In this document: positions 28,345 to 38,146 of the stretch, piece after piece
Layout of the letters: each line of letters begins with the position of its first letter
Position numbering within the stretch: the first letter of the stretch is position 1
From: Gordonia paraffinivorans NBRC 108238
GTDB lineage: Bacteria > Actinomycetota > Actinomycetes > Mycobacteriales > Mycobacteriaceae
Assembly: GCF_000344155.1 (NCBI RefSeq)
Contig: NZ_BAOQ01000001.1
Coordinates: 62,001 to 126,000 of the forward strand
Direction of reading: 5' to 3'
DNA length: 64,000 nt
Position numbers and translations under genes: made by a program
Notes under the pieces: model-generated
Told to the model about the DNA's origin: nothing
Database searches by the model: none
What the model saw: only the letters and a program-made list of their open reading frames with translations

Positions 28345-28497
28345 GAGTGCGTACCTCTGGCCTTCTGATTGTTGCCGGGTACGCCGTCAGGGATCGGTCG
28401 TTACGTCAGACCGGGCGCGTCACGAGAGACTGGATCGCCGATGCGATGAATCACGGGGCACCCCTCATCATGCCAGAGATGACCGTGCGAGGCCCGC

Positions 28498-29922
28498 TCA
28501 GCGGCCGGCCGGCAGTTTCTCCGGTTCGGCGGAGGTGATGGGGTGGGGGTCGTCGTCGACCATGTTCGACTCGTCGAACGGGTCGCGACCCGACAGCACC
28601 TCGTCGATCCGGTCCTTGTCCATCGTCTTGGTCCAGGAACCGACGAGCAGGGTCGCGACGGCGTTCCCGGAGAAGTTCGTGACGGCGCGTGCCTCCGACA
28701 TGAACCGGTCGATGCCGACGATCACGCCGACGCCGTCGAGCATCTCGGGCCGGTGTGCCTGCAGGCCCGCGGCAAGTGTCGCCAGCCCGGCCCCGCTGAC
28801 GCCGGCGGCGCCCTTGGAGGCGATGATCATGAACGCCAGGAGCCCGATCTGCTCGCCCACCGACAGCGGGTCGCCCATGGCGTCGGCGATGAACAGCGAG
28901 GCCATGGTCAGGTAGATCGCGGTGCCGTCGAGGTTGAACGAGTACCCGGTCGGCACGACCACGCCGACGGTCGTCTTCTGCACGCCGAGGTGCTCCAGTT
29001 TCGCGATGAGGCGGGGGAGCGCCGACTCCGACGACGAGGTGGCGAAGATCAGCAGGTACTCGCGGGCGAGGTAGCGGACCAGCCGGAAGATGGACACCCC
29101 GGCGATCACCCGCAGCATCGCCCCCAGGACGCCGAACACGAAGACCAGACACGTCAGGTAGAAGGCCAGCATGAGGGTGGCGAGCTGTCCCACGGCGGCC
29201 CAGCCGGTCTGACCGACGACGTTGGCGATGGCCCCGAACGCGCCGATCGGGGCCACCCACAGGACCATGGTGAGGATCTTGAAGACCAGCTTCTGCAGGT
29301 AGGACACCGTGCGCAGGATCGGATCGCCGGTGCGTCCGAGCGCCTGGATCGCGAAGCCCACCAGCAGCGCCACGAACAGCGCCTGCAACACGCTGCCGTC
29401 GGTGAGCGCCGACACCAGCGACGTGGGGATGATGCCCTGGATGAACTCGATGGTGCCGCCGGCCTCGTGGGCCGTGTCGGCCAGCTTCGCGCCCTCGCCG
29501 GACGTCGACGAGATGTCCAGTCCCGTACCGGGACTGATGACGTTGCCGACGACCAGTCCGATGCCCAGCGCCACGGTGGACATGACGAGGAAGTAGGCGA
29601 ACGCCAGGCCGCCGACCTTGCCGACCGTCGCGGCCTTGCGGACCGAGCCGATGCCCAACACGATCGTGCAGAAGATGACCGGTGCGATCATCATCTTGAT
29701 CAGCCCGACGAAGGTGGTGCCCAACCAGCCCAGGCTCTTGCCGGTCTCCGGCGCGACGAGGCCCACCACCACGCCCGCGATCACCGCGACGATGACCGCG
29801 ATGTAGAGCCAGTGCGTGCGGTCGCGCTTCGGCTTGGGCGGCACATACTCCTCGGCCGGTGCGTCGTGCCGGGGGTCGGGCTGGTCGGCCGGGGTGTCAC
29901 CGGGTCTGGCGTCGACGTTCAT
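28498..29922 (-). CDS. dctA: C4-dicarboxylate/proton (cation) symporter, DAACS family
   Basis: A 474-aa membrane protein with the glutamate-transporter-homologue fold. The Ser-rich hairpin FATSSSESALPRLIAKLEHLGV (near 290), the TM7 PTGYSFNLDGTAIYLTMA motif (near 320) and the HP2 segment KGAAGVSGAGLATLAA (near 370) are diagnostic. It takes up succinate, fumarate or malate. The N-terminal 30 residues are a Pro/Asp-rich cytoplasmic leader. It is transcribed divergently from a DcuS/DcuR-like two-component system, the normal regulator of such transporters. Confidence 0.93.
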   Translation of the reverse strand: MNVDARPGDTPADQPDPRHDAPAEEYVPPKPKRDRTHWLYIAVIVAVIAGVVVGLVAPETGKSLGWLGTTFVGLIKMMIAPVIFCTIVLGIGSVRKAATVGKVGGLAFAYFLVMSTVALGIGLVVGNVISPGTGLDISSTSGEGAKLADTAHEAGGTIEFIQGIIPTSLVSALTDGSVLQALFVALLVGFAIQALGRTGDPILRTVSYLQKLVFKILTMVLWVAPIGAFGAIANVVGQTGWAAVGQLATLMLAFYLTCLVFVFGVLGAMLRVIAGVSIFRLVRYLAREYLLIFATSSSESALPRLIAKLEHLGVQKTTVGVVVPTGYSFNLDGTAIYLTMASLFIADAMGDPLSVGEQIGLLAFMIIASKGAAGVSGAGLATLAAGLQAHRPEMLDGVGVIVGIDRFMSEARAVTNFSGNAVATLLVGSWTKTMDKDRIDEVLSGRDPFDESNMVDDDPHPITSAEPEKLPAGR

Positions 29923-30011
29923 CAGCTCTGCTACTCCTCATGCGCCGGGACGCCCCCGTGCGGGGACATCTGGCCGGGTGTCGTCGGTGACTAGGATTGT
30001 GGACCTGCGCG

Positions 30012-30045
30012 GTGACGGCCGTCACGGTTCTGTTCATTACGTTCA
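30012..30045. promoter_or_regulatory. Palindrome and GTTCA direct repeats in the dctA / sensor kinase intergenic region
   Basis: A perfect 14-bp palindrome GTGACGGCCGTCAC (30012-30025) is followed by two GTTCA repeats at 30032 and 30041 with a 4-bp gap. They lie 40-70 bp upstream of the kinase start and 90-120 bp upstream of dctA, where an operator for the paired response regulator would be expected. Binding is inferred. Confidence 0.45.
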
Positions 30046-30084
30046 CGCGTAGCGGGAAATGACCGCAACGGGACCGACCGAAAC

Positions 30085-31668
30085 ATGAGCGGGGGTCGAG
30101 GCATGCGGTGGTATCCGCGGACGCTTGCCGGTCAGGTGGCCGCGCTGATGCTGGCCGTGGTCGCGGTGGTCGTCGTCGCCGGCAGCGCCCTCGCCGCGCT
30201 CGACGCCCGCGTGGACGGCGACCGCGCCGCGCGGGCCGAGGTCACCGGGATCGCGGTGGGGCTCGCGGAGTCACCGTCGACCGCGCAGGCGCTCGCCTCG
30301 CCCGATCCGAGCGCCGTCCTCCAGCCGGTCACCGAGCGGGTCAGGCACCAGACCGGGATCGCGTTCATCACCGTGCTGGGGCCCGACCGGACGCGATATA
30401 CCCACACCGACCCGGAGCGCATCGGCGAGCCGTACCTCGGCGGCATCGGCGCGGCGCTGCGCGGCGAGGTCTCGACCGAGACCTACACCGGAACCCTGGG
30501 TCCCTCCATCCGCACGATCGCGCCGGTCCGCGGTCCGGACGGCCGGATCGTCGGCATGGTCGCCGCCGGCATCACCCAGGAGTCGCTGTCGTCAGGGTGG
30601 TGGGGCCGGCTGCCGCCGATCGTGCTCACCGCCGGGGCCGCGCTGCTCACCGCAGGCGGCGGGGTGTGGTGGATCCGGAGGCGGTTGATGCGTCAGACCG
30701 GCGGTCTGGCGCCGGACGAGCTGCGACTCATGTACGACCATCACGACGCGGTGCTCCGGGCGGTGCGCGAGGGCCTCGTGGTGGTCGAGGACGGCCGGGC
30801 CGCCTTGGTGAACGACGAGGCGCATCGGCTCCTGGGTGTCGGAACCGGCACTCCCGCAACCGAATTGCCCGACCTGCTCGCCGCCGGTGATGCGGTGACC
30901 GACGAACTGTACGTGGAGGGAGGCCGCGTCCTGCTGGTCAGCAGGTCGCCGGTCTCCGGTAGACGCGGCTCCGCCGTCGTCACCGTCCGCGACCGGACCG
31001 AACTGGCCGAGACGCTGGGCGAACTGGATTCGATGACCAGGTTCGCCGAGGCGTTGCGCTCGCAGGCGCATGAGTCGGCGAACAGGTTGCACACCCTGGT
31101 GGCGCTGGTCGAGATGGGGCGTCCGGAGGAGGCGGTCCGCCTCGCGACCACGGAACTCGAACTCTCCCAACACCTGATCGACCGGATGACGGCGGTGGTG
31201 GCCGAACCCGCTCTGGTGGCGCTGCTGCTCGGCAAGAGCGCACAGGCGGCCGAGCGGGGCATCGCCTTCTCGCTGACCGAGGAGTCGCAGGTCAGCGACG
31301 AAGCGACCCAGATCCTCTCGCCCGGTGAGATGATCACCGTCGTGGGCAATCTCGTCGACAACGCCATGGAGGCATGCGATCCGGCGGACCCGTGGGTGGA
31401 GGTGGGCATCGTCGGGGACCACCGGGCGCTGGAGATCGTCGTCGCCGACAGCGGGCCCGGCATGGACCCGGAGACGTTCGACCGGGCGACCACCCGCGGA
31501 TACTCCACCAAGACCGGCGGCGACGAGGCCGGCCGGGGCCTGGGACTGGCTCTCGTCGCCCAGGTGGTCGCGCGGCATCGTGGGACGCTGACCGCGGCGA
31601 ACACCTACGGCTCGGTGGTGACGGTCCGCGTCCGGGCCGATCGCGAAGGTCTCGGGGCGACGAGTTGA
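30085..31668 (+). CDS. Sensor histidine kinase, CitA/DcuS type
   Basis: A 527-aa membrane kinase. TM1 spans about 15-37. An extracytoplasmic PAS (sCache) domain at 40-170 carries the carboxylate-sensor pattern YTHTDPERIGEPY and IRTIAPVRGPDGRIVGMVAAGI. TM2 is about 178-200, a cytoplasmic PAS follows, then an SpoOB-like H-box with the phospho-accepting His in RSQAHESANRLHTLVALVEMG. The ATPase domain shows N-box NLVDNAMEAC and G-boxes DSGPGMD and GRGLGLALV. It probably senses C4-dicarboxylates or citrate and controls dctA (context inference). Its stop overlaps the response-regulator start. Confidence 0.92.
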   Translation: MSGGRGMRWYPRTLAGQVAALMLAVVAVVVVAGSALAALDARVDGDRAARAEVTGIAVGLAESPSTAQALASPDPSAVLQPVTERVRHQTGIAFITVLGPDRTRYTHTDPERIGEPYLGGIGAALRGEVSTETYTGTLGPSIRTIAPVRGPDGRIVGMVAAGITQESLSSGWWGRLPPIVLTAGAALLTAGGGVWWIRRRLMRQTGGLAPDELRLMYDHHDAVLRAVREGLVVVEDGRAALVNDEAHRLLGVGTGTPATELPDLLAAGDAVTDELYVEGGRVLLVSRSPVSGRRGSAVVTVRDRTELAETLGELDSMTRFAEALRSQAHESANRLHTLVALVEMGRPEEAVRLATTELELSQHLIDRMTAVVAEPALVALLLGKSAQAAERGIAFSLTEESQVSDEATQILSPGEMITVVGNLVDNAMEACDPADPWVEVGIVGDHRALEIVVADSGPGMDPETFDRATTRGYSTKTGGDEAGRGLGLALVAQVVARHRGTLTAANTYGSVVTVRVRADREGLGATS

Positions 31669-32345
31669 TCCGGGTGCTCATCGTCGAGGACGAACCGGTC
31701 ATCGCGCAGGCGCATCGCGAATACCTCGGCCGGATCGGCGGTTTCGAGGTCGTGGACGTGGTCGTCACCGCTCAGGAGGCGATGCGCGTCGCACGTGGGG
31801 GACGGGTCGACCTCGTGTTGCTCGACCTCGGGCTTCCCGACGCCCGCGGGCTCGATCTCGCCGGCGCGTTGTCCGGTGTCCGCCCCGCCCCCGACATGAT
31901 CGCGATCACCGCGCAGCGGGACCTGCAGAGCGTGCGCGACGCGATGTCGCGCGGAGTGCTCCTCTATCTGCTGAAGCCGTTCACGTTCGCGGCGTTCCGG
32001 GAGAAGATCGAGCAGTATCTGCGCTATCGGGAGGCGCTCGCAGCCGACACCGATGCGGTCAGCCAGCGCGACGTCGACCGCGCGCTCGCGGAGTTGCGCA
32101 CCGGGGACTCGCGGCGGTCGACCGCTGCCGGGGCAGCGGCGGAGACCCGGGATGCGGTGGGGCGCGCGGTGCGCGACAGCGCGGACGGTCTCACCGCCTC
32201 GGAGGTCGCGCGTGCCGTCGGGACCTCGCGCGTCACCGCTTGGCGCCACCTGGAACGGCTGGCCGAGGATCGCGTCGTCGACCGCGACACCCAGTACGGT
32301 TCGGCCGGTCGCCCGCAGGTGCGGTACCGGTGGCGGCGTCGCTGA
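31665..32345 (+). CDS. Response regulator, DcuR/CitB type
   Basis: A 226-aa protein. The receiver domain (1-120) has the acidic pair in VLIVEDEP, the phospho-acceptor Asp in VDLVLLDLGLPD, Thr in ITAQR and Lys in YLLKPFTF. The C-terminus (about 160-226) is a helix-turn-helix (LTASEVARAVGTSRVTAWRHLERL) of the CitB family. I use the TTG at 31665 overlapping the kinase stop by 3 bases, because MIRVLIVEDE is the usual N-terminus; GTG at 31674 is possible. The likely target is the dctA promoter. Confidence 0.92.
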   Translation: MIRVLIVEDEPVIAQAHREYLGRIGGFEVVDVVVTAQEAMRVARGGRVDLVLLDLGLPDARGLDLAGALSGVRPAPDMIAITAQRDLQSVRDAMSRGVLLYLLKPFTFAAFREKIEQYLRYREALAADTDAVSQRDVDRALAELRTGDSRRSTAAGAAAETRDAVGRAVRDSADGLTASEVARAVGTSRVTAWRHLERLAEDRVVDRDTQYGSAGRPQVRYRWRRR

Positions 32346-32376
32346 CCGCCACCGGCACCACGGAGGTGTGCCCGGA

Positions 32377-34965
32377 CTACTGGTGCTGCGCGTCGAACTC
32401 GCGCGCCCGCATGGATCGGGCCACGCCGTCGCGGCCCTCCGAGATCAGGCGCTTGAGGGCCGGCGGGTGGTCGGCGGCGAGGAACTCGTCGGCGAGGTCC
32501 AGCGCGCGCTGTGTCAGCGCCCAGTTCGGGTACAGGCCGACGACGACCGTCTGGGCGACCTCGCTGGACCGACGTGCCCAGACCTCGGGGACGGCCTCGA
32601 AGTACTTCGCCACGTAGGGTTCGAGCAGCTCGCCCTGGCCCGGCCGGGCGAAGCCCTCGATCATCGTGCGGGTGAAGATGTTCGACGCGGTGTCGTCCTC
32701 GATCGCCTGTTTCCACGCCGCCGCCTTGGCCTCGGGCAGGGGACGGGCGGTCCGGGCGGCGGCCGCCTGACGGGTGCCGGTGGCCGTGTTGTCGCGCTCG
32801 GCCTCGGCATCGATGGTCGGGGTCGAGGCCGGATCCGGGTCGATGGCCCCCGCGGTTGCGAGGGCACGCACCAGCTTCCAGCGCAGATCGGTGTCCACCG
32901 ACAGTCCGTCGAGACCGACCTCGGCCGGGTCGGTGCCGTTGAGCAACGAACGTGCGACGTCGACCTGGTCGTCGTTCAGGCGGCCTGCCAGCCAGGTGTT
33001 GACGAAGGCCAGCTGATGGTCGGAGCCCGCCTCGGCGCCGCGTGCCAGCTCCAGCAGGCGGGAGCTGAACCCGGGACGGCCGACGCGGTCGGCCCACCCG
33101 GGATCGGCGTAGGACTCGATCGCGGTGGTGGCCTGCATCAGCACGCGCTGGACGACGCCGATCTCGGTCTCCGCGGCGATCCCGCGCTGCACGAGTTCGA
33201 CGAAGTCGCGTGCCCGCATCTCGGCCTGACGCGTCATCTCCCAGGCCGCAGACCACACGAGCGTGCGCGGCATGGAATCGGTGATGTCGGCGATCCGGGC
33301 GGTCGCGGTCGCCAGCGACTGCGGGTCGAGGCGGATCGAGGCGTAGGTCAGGTCGCCGTCGTTGAGGAGGACCAGATCGCCGCGGTTGACGCCGACGAGA
33401 TCGGCGACGTCGGTGCGCTCGCCCTCGACGTCGAGCTCGACGCTGTGGGTCTGCTCGATGCGCCCGGAGCCGTTGTCGGCGTAGATGCCGACGCGAAGGC
33501 GGTGGACACGGGTCTCGCCGGCGCCCGGGGCGGCACCGTCCTGGACGATGGTGAAGCGGGTGAAGGCGCCCGAGTCGTCGACCTCGAAGTCCGGACGCAT
33601 CACATTGATGCCGGTGGTCCGCAGCCACTGGTCGCCCCAGTCGGACAGATCCCGGCCGGACGAGCGCTCCAGCGCGCCGAGCAGATCGGAGAAGGTCGCG
33701 TTGCCGAAGCGGTGTGCGGCGAAGTACTCGCGCAGGCCGGCGAGGAAGTCCTCGAGGCCGACGTAGGCGACGAGCTGCTTGAGGACCGAGGCGCCCTTGG
33801 CGTAGGTGATGCCGTCGAAGTTGACCTCGACCGCGGCGATGTCGGGGATGTCGGCGGCGACCGGGTGGGTCGACGGCAGCTGGTCCTGCCGGTAGGCCCA
33901 GGACTTCTCGACGTTGGCGAAGGTCGTCCACGCGTTGGTGTACTCGGTGGCCTCCGACTGGCACAGCACCGACGCGAAGGTCGCGAAGGACTCGTTGAGC
34001 CACAGGTCATCCCACCACTGCATGGTGACCAGGTCGCCGAACCACATGTGCGCCATCTCGTGCAGCACCGTCTCGGCGCGACGCTCGTACAGGTACTTGG
34101 TGACGCGGGAGCGGAAGACGTAGTCCTCGAGGAAGGTCACCGCGCCGGCGTTCTCCATCGCACCCGCGTTGAACTCGGGGACGAAGAGCTGGTCGTACTT
34201 GCCGAAGGCGTAGGGGATGCCGAAGTTCTTGTGGTAGAACGCGAATCCCTGCTTGGTCTCGGTGAAGAGACGCTCGGCGTCCATGAACTCCGCCAGCGAG
34301 GCGCGGCAGTAGATGCCCAGCGGGATGTCGCCGTGCTCGTCGGAGTAGACGTCGGTCCACTCGGCGTACGGGCCGGCGATCAGGGCGACGAGGTAGGTCG
34401 ACATCGGCGCCGTCTCGCGGAAGCGGTGGACCCCCGGCTCGGCGGCGGCGTTCTCCACGTGCGCCGCGTTCGAGATGACCTTCCAGTCCTCCGGCGCCGT
34501 CACCGTCAGGGTGTAGGTGGCCTTGAGGTCGGGCTGGTCGAAGCAGGCGAACATCCGCTTGGCGTCGGCGGTCTCGAACTGCGAGTACAGGTACACCGCG
34601 TCGTCGGTCGGGTCGACGAAGCGATGCAGCCCCTCACCGGTGTTGGAGTACGCGCAGTCGGCGACCACGGTCAGCGTGTTCTCGGACTTCAGCCCGGGCA
34701 GGGTGATGCCCTTGGACTCGTCGAAGTCGGAGACGTCGAGTTCGACGCCGTTGAGCGTCGCGGAGTGCAGCGTCGGGGCGACGAGGTCGATGAAGGTCTC
34801 GGCACCCTCGGTCGCGGTGAACGTGACCGTCGTCGTGGAGCGGAACGTCGTGGTGCCCGGTGCGCCGTTCCCGTCGGTGAGGTCGAGTTCGATCTGGTAG
34901 TTCGACACGTCGACGATCGCGGCGCGTTCGCGGGCCTGGTCTCTGGTGAGGTTCGGAGCAGTCAC
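32377..34965 (-). CDS. pepN: Aminopeptidase N (M1 family)
   Basis: An 862-aa zinc aminopeptidase. The exopeptidase motif GAMENAG is near residue 270. The HEMAHMWFGDLV zinc site with the downstream WLNESFA glutamate (HEXXH-x18-E) is near 300-325. The beta-saddle N-domain occupies 1-195 and the helical ERAP1-like C-domain 535-862. It removes N-terminal residues from cytoplasmic peptides downstream of Clp/proteasome degradation. Length matches actinobacterial PepN (Rv2467). It converges on the response-regulator gene across 31 bp. Confidence 0.96.
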   Translation of the reverse strand: MTAPNLTRDQARERAAIVDVSNYQIELDLTDGNGAPGTTTFRSTTTVTFTATEGAETFIDLVAPTLHSATLNGVELDVSDFDESKGITLPGLKSENTLTVVADCAYSNTGEGLHRFVDPTDDAVYLYSQFETADAKRMFACFDQPDLKATYTLTVTAPEDWKVISNAAHVENAAAEPGVHRFRETAPMSTYLVALIAGPYAEWTDVYSDEHGDIPLGIYCRASLAEFMDAERLFTETKQGFAFYHKNFGIPYAFGKYDQLFVPEFNAGAMENAGAVTFLEDYVFRSRVTKYLYERRAETVLHEMAHMWFGDLVTMQWWDDLWLNESFATFASVLCQSEATEYTNAWTTFANVEKSWAYRQDQLPSTHPVAADIPDIAAVEVNFDGITYAKGASVLKQLVAYVGLEDFLAGLREYFAAHRFGNATFSDLLGALERSSGRDLSDWGDQWLRTTGINVMRPDFEVDDSGAFTRFTIVQDGAAPGAGETRVHRLRVGIYADNGSGRIEQTHSVELDVEGERTDVADLVGVNRGDLVLLNDGDLTYASIRLDPQSLATATARIADITDSMPRTLVWSAAWEMTRQAEMRARDFVELVQRGIAAETEIGVVQRVLMQATTAIESYADPGWADRVGRPGFSSRLLELARGAEAGSDHQLAFVNTWLAGRLNDDQVDVARSLLNGTDPAEVGLDGLSVDTDLRWKLVRALATAGAIDPDPASTPTIDAEAERDNTATGTRQAAAARTARPLPEAKAAAWKQAIEDDTASNIFTRTMIEGFARPGQGELLEPYVAKYFEAVPEVWARRSSEVAQTVVVGLYPNWALTQRALDLADEFLAADHPPALKRLISEGRDGVARSMRAREFDAQHQ

Positions 34966-35003
34966 CCGGCCAGCTTATCGACGGTTGCCGCACGCGGCCC
35001 GTC

Positions 35004-36197
35004 TCAGCGCCGGTGGACGAGCTCGTCGGGCAGCAGGATCGCGTTCGCCAGCGCGATCAGGTCCGCCGCGATGTGTGGACGGGCGCGCAGATCGGGAGCG
35101 CCGATGACGTCGCCGACCACGCCGACATAGAGGTTCGCCAGCGCATCGGCGTCGTCCTTGGACAGCGACGGAACGCGACCGCGCAGGGCCGCCACCCACT
35201 CGTCCATGATCTCGCGTCGTCCCGTCGCGAGCAGCTCCTGGACGTCGGCGGGCAGGTAGACGATGTCGCGGGAGTAGATCGGGACGAGCCGTCCGTGGAC
35301 GCCCAGCACCTGACGCACGTGGCAGTCGACGAGGGTGTCGAGCTCCTCACCCGGGGCCGATCGCGCCAGGGCGTCGGTGAAGGTGTAGAGCGCACCCTCC
35401 AGTCCGCGGACCAGGATCGCCTCGAGGATCTCGGTCTTCCCGGGCACCAGGTGATAGAAGGTGGCGACCGAGATGCCGGCGGCATGGGCGATGTCGTCGA
35501 TGCGGACGTCGTGGAAACCGCGCTGCGCGAAGAGATTCGACGCGGCGTCGAGGATGCGTTCCCGGCGTCCGGCTGGGCGCCGGGCGTGCCCCGGGCGCGA
35601 GGTGTCGTCGATACGGGCCGAATCGGCCTCGGGCAGCGCGCACCCGATCACCGACCGCGCGACCGCCCGCTGGATCTGCATCAGCCGCGCGGGCGTCATC
35701 CGGCCGCGGGTCCCGGTGGTGTTGGAGTACACCGACAGCACCGCGAATCCGAGGAAGCGTGCGTCGTCGTGGGAGAGCTCCGGCCGGAGCACGGCGATCT
35801 TGTCCGCGATGTAGTCGCTGTAGGCGACGAAGTGGCCGAGCATCTCCGCGAACTGCTCGGGGTGGAGGTGCTGCTGCTCGCGGCGCCACAGGATGGCGAC
35901 GTCGTGGTTCGCGGTCAGGTCGCCGAGGCCGTCGAGGAACAGGCCCAGGGCCTCCTCCGGTGTGCGGCCCAGGGTCTCGGCCTCCGCGTGCAGCCGGCCG
36001 ACGAGGTCGACCTGCGACCGCAGCGCCTGCACGAGGATGTCGTGCTTGTCGTCGAAGTGGCGATAGACCGCGGGTCCGGTCAACCCCACCGCGGCGCCGA
36101 TCTGTTCGATGCCCACGTTGCGGTAGCCGGACGCGGTGAACAACTCGGTGGCCGCCCTGATGATCTGGTCGGCGCGCTGACCCCGGTTCGCGGACAT
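35004..36197 (-). CDS. Tandem TetR-family regulator (two TetR units in one chain)
   Basis: A 397-aa protein with two TetR DNA-binding domains. Unit one has [22 protein letters not shown] and [11 protein letters not shown] in residues 10-55. Unit two has [14 protein letters not shown] and [17 protein letters not shown] in residues about 208-255. Each is followed by a helical ligand-binding half. Canonical TetR proteins are about 200 aa and dimerise; this chain looks like a fused pseudo-dimer, an architecture seen in some actinobacterial regulators. Ligand and targets are unknown. An imperfect dyad lies 22 bp upstream of the start, so autoregulation is likely. Confidence 0.9.
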   Translation of the reverse strand: MSANRGQRADQIIRAATELFTASGYRNVGIEQIGAAVGLTGPAVYRHFDDKHDILVQALRSQVDLVGRLHAEAETLGRTPEEALGLFLDGLGDLTANHDVAILWRREQQHLHPEQFAEMLGHFVAYSDYIADKIAVLRPELSHDDARFLGFAVLSVYSNTTGTRGRMTPARLMQIQRAVARSVIGCALPEADSARIDDTSRPGHARRPAGRRERILDAASNLFAQRGFHDVRIDDIAHAAGISVATFYHLVPGKTEILEAILVRGLEGALYTFTDALARSAPGEELDTLVDCHVRQVLGVHGRLVPIYSRDIVYLPADVQELLATGRREIMDEWVAALRGRVPSLSKDDADALANLYVGVVGDVIGAPDLRARPHIAADLIALANAILLPDELVHRR

Positions 36198-36218
36198 GGC
36201 CTACCTCCGGACGCGTGG

Positions 36219-36237
36219 ACGAGTCACTGGTGCTCGT
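36219..36237. promoter_or_regulatory. Imperfect dyad, candidate TetR operator
   Basis: ACGAGtCAC and GTGCTCGT form an inverted repeat with one extra base in the left arm, 22 bp upstream of the tandem-TetR start and about 210 bp upstream of the divergent DsbA-like gene. The call is positional only. Confidence 0.35.
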
Positions 36238-36448
36238 GTTCGACGTTAACGCCGATTCCGTCGTTTTTCTGTCGCACGTTCGAAGTCACCTGCGGAGACG
36301 GCGGCCCGGGTTCACGGGAACACCTCCGCTCGATCCGGTGTTGACCCTCGGTGACACGCGGCGCGGAGTAGGTTCGGAAATCGCGCCGCACAACCCGGTC
36401 GGGCCGTGGCGGCACGACCGGTTCGCACACACTCTCGAGAGGACGACG

Positions 36449-37066
36449 ATGTCAGAGCAGGCCGCAAGAGACCGTGTCGATTTCTGGTTCGACCCGTTGT
36501 GCCCGTGGTGCTGGATCACCTCGCGGTGGATCCTCGAGGCCGAGAAGGTCCGCCCGATCGACGTGAACTTCCACATCATGAGTCTCGCGGTGCTCAACGA
36601 GGGCAAGGAGATCCCCGAGGAGTACCGGGAGGCGCTGGCCGGGGCCTGGCGCCCGGTGCGCGTCATCGCCGCGGCGGCCGCGCAGAAGGGCGAGGAGATC
36701 CTCGCGCCGCTCTACACCGCGATGGGCACGCGGATCCACAACGAGGGTGTCAAGGACTTCGACGAGGTGATCGCCGGTGCGCTCGCCGAACTCGGCCTCG
36801 ACGCGAAACTCGCCGAGGCCGCCGACTCCGAGGAGTTCGACGAGGCGATCCGCCGGAGCCACCACGAGGGTATGGACAAGGTGGGCGACGACGTGGGCAC
36901 GCCGACGATCCACGTGAACGGCGTCGCCTTCTTCGGCCCGGTGCTGTCGCGCATCCCCCGCGGCGAGGACGCGGGCAAGGTCTGGGACGGCGCCCTCGCC
37001 CTGGCGTCGTACCCGCACTTCTACGAACTCAAGCGAACCCGCACCGAAGGGCCCCGATTCGACTGA
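36449..37066 (+). CDS. Mycothiol-dependent DsbA-like oxidoreductase (Rv2466c type)
   Basis: A 205-aa thioredoxin-fold protein. The active site CPWC lies in the [16 protein letters not shown] segment near residues 19-22. The helical insertion is typical of the DsbA/2-hydroxychromene isomerase class, and the cis-Pro segment is [10 protein letters not shown] near 155. Rv2466c is a mycothiol-dependent reductase induced by oxidative stress and able to activate nitro-prodrugs; the same role is inferred. No signal peptide is present, so it is cytoplasmic. AGAGGA precedes the ATG. It lies upstream of rpiB and nei as in M. tuberculosis, but an M48 gene intervenes. Confidence 0.9.
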   Translation: MSEQAARDRVDFWFDPLCPWCWITSRWILEAEKVRPIDVNFHIMSLAVLNEGKEIPEEYREALAGAWRPVRVIAAAAAQKGEEILAPLYTAMGTRIHNEGVKDFDEVIAGALAELGLDAKLAEAADSEEFDEAIRRSHHEGMDKVGDDVGTPTIHVNGVAFFGPVLSRIPRGEDAGKVWDGALALASYPHFYELKRTRTEGPRFD

Positions 37067-37098
37067 CGGCCAACGCCGATCACGAGTCGAGGGCCCGC

Positions 37099-38124
37099 TC
37101 AGAATCTGGGCGGGGCCTCGAGTCCGTTCGGGAGGGAACCCGGTGTGACCGCGGCCGGATGCGGCGGCTGGGGAACGTCGACCACATTCCCGCTGCCGAC
37201 GCCCCGCACGATCCGCCGGGGGCGCAGCCACATCGCCCCGGCGCGGGTGCGGTCCCGCAGCGCCGCGGCCCGCCAGGTGAGGACCGGATGGGTCGACAGC
37301 AGGTTGACCAGGTGCACGAAGAATCCGCGCTCGTGGGTCGCGCGGTCGGCGAACTCGTCGAAGTCGACCGCGGACAGCATGTACTTGCCGGCGGCGAGGA
37401 CCCCGATCGCACCGGGCGCCCCCGACGGGCGCGCGTAGTAGCCGTAGTTGTCGGCGGTGTACTCCTGCGCGCGTGACAGCGCGCCGCCGAGGATCGGGAT
37501 GCTCATGCCGAACACGGTCGTGAGCTGGCGCCAGTACGAGGTGTGGCCGGCCGCGATGTGGCCGACCTCGTGGGCGATGACGAACTCCAGCGCCTCGGGA
37601 TCCCGTGCCGCGCCGCCGATCTCGAACAGGTCGGAGTAGACGACCACGAACCGGCGGAAGCCGTGCCCGGAGGCGAACGCGTTGATCTGACCGTTGCCCA
37701 GGACCACGTACGCGTCGGGCACGTACTCCAGGCCGAATCGCGCGGCGGCCTCGACGAGCATCCGGTAGCCCTCGGGGAACTGGGTCGGCGTCATCTGGAC
37801 CCCGTTGACCCGGGGCTGCGCGTAGGTGATGCCGCGGATGACGAAGAGCAGCGCGGGAAAGGCGAGTACGCCGAGCAGGTACTCGTGGAGCGTGCCCAGA
37901 GCGACCAGCGCGATGATCACCGCGTAACCCACCACGGTGGTGGCGATGACGATCACGAGCGCCGGGATCTCCCACGGATGCAGCTGCGGACGCGCGGCAT
38001 ACCGTGCCGCGCGCAGCCAGCGGCGCGTGGGGTCGGGCGGCCCGGAGGGGAGCGGGTCGGCGACCCCTGGCACGTTCGGGATCGGGTTCGTCTCGGGTCG
38101 GGGGATGGGCGCAGGAGAGTCCAC
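37099..38124 (-). CDS. M48-family membrane metalloprotease
   Basis: A 341-aa protein. After a Pro-rich N-terminus, two hydrophobic segments (about 55-78 and 80-98) are followed by a zinc protease domain with HEVGH (VIAHEVGHIAAGH, near residue 192) and a downstream Glu in AQEYTADNYGYY (near 225). This is an HtpX/Ste24-type membrane peptidase and is likely involved in membrane-protein quality control. The start appears to be a GTG at 38124, 22 bp from the divergent rpiB start. A -10-like TATAGA on the minus strand ends 8 nt before it, so it is probably leaderless. Confidence 0.88.
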   Translation of the reverse strand: MDSPAPIPRPETNPIPNVPGVADPLPSGPPDPTRRWLRAARYAARPQLHPWEIPALVIVIATTVVGYAVIIALVALGTLHEYLLGVLAFPALLFVIRGITYAQPRVNGVQMTPTQFPEGYRMLVEAAARFGLEYVPDAYVVLGNGQINAFASGHGFRRFVVVYSDLFEIGGAARDPEALEFVIAHEVGHIAAGHTSYWRQLTTVFGMSIPILGGALSRAQEYTADNYGYYARPSGAPGAIGVLAAGKYMLSAVDFDEFADRATHERGFFVHLVNLLSTHPVLTWRAAALRDRTRAGAMWLRPRRIVRGVGSGNVVDVPQPPHPAAVTPGSLPNGLEAPPRF

Positions 38125-38132
38125 GGGCCCAA

Positions 38133-38140
38133 TCTATAGT
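38133..38140. promoter_or_regulatory. Overlapping divergent -10 elements (shared CTATAG core)
   Basis: TATAGT (38135-38140, plus) ends 6 nt before the rpiB ATG. On the minus strand TATAGA (38138-38133) ends 8 nt before the M48 GTG. The CTATAG core is self-complementary, so one site could direct leaderless transcription both ways. Confidence 0.6.
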
Positions 38141-38146
38141 CGAGCC

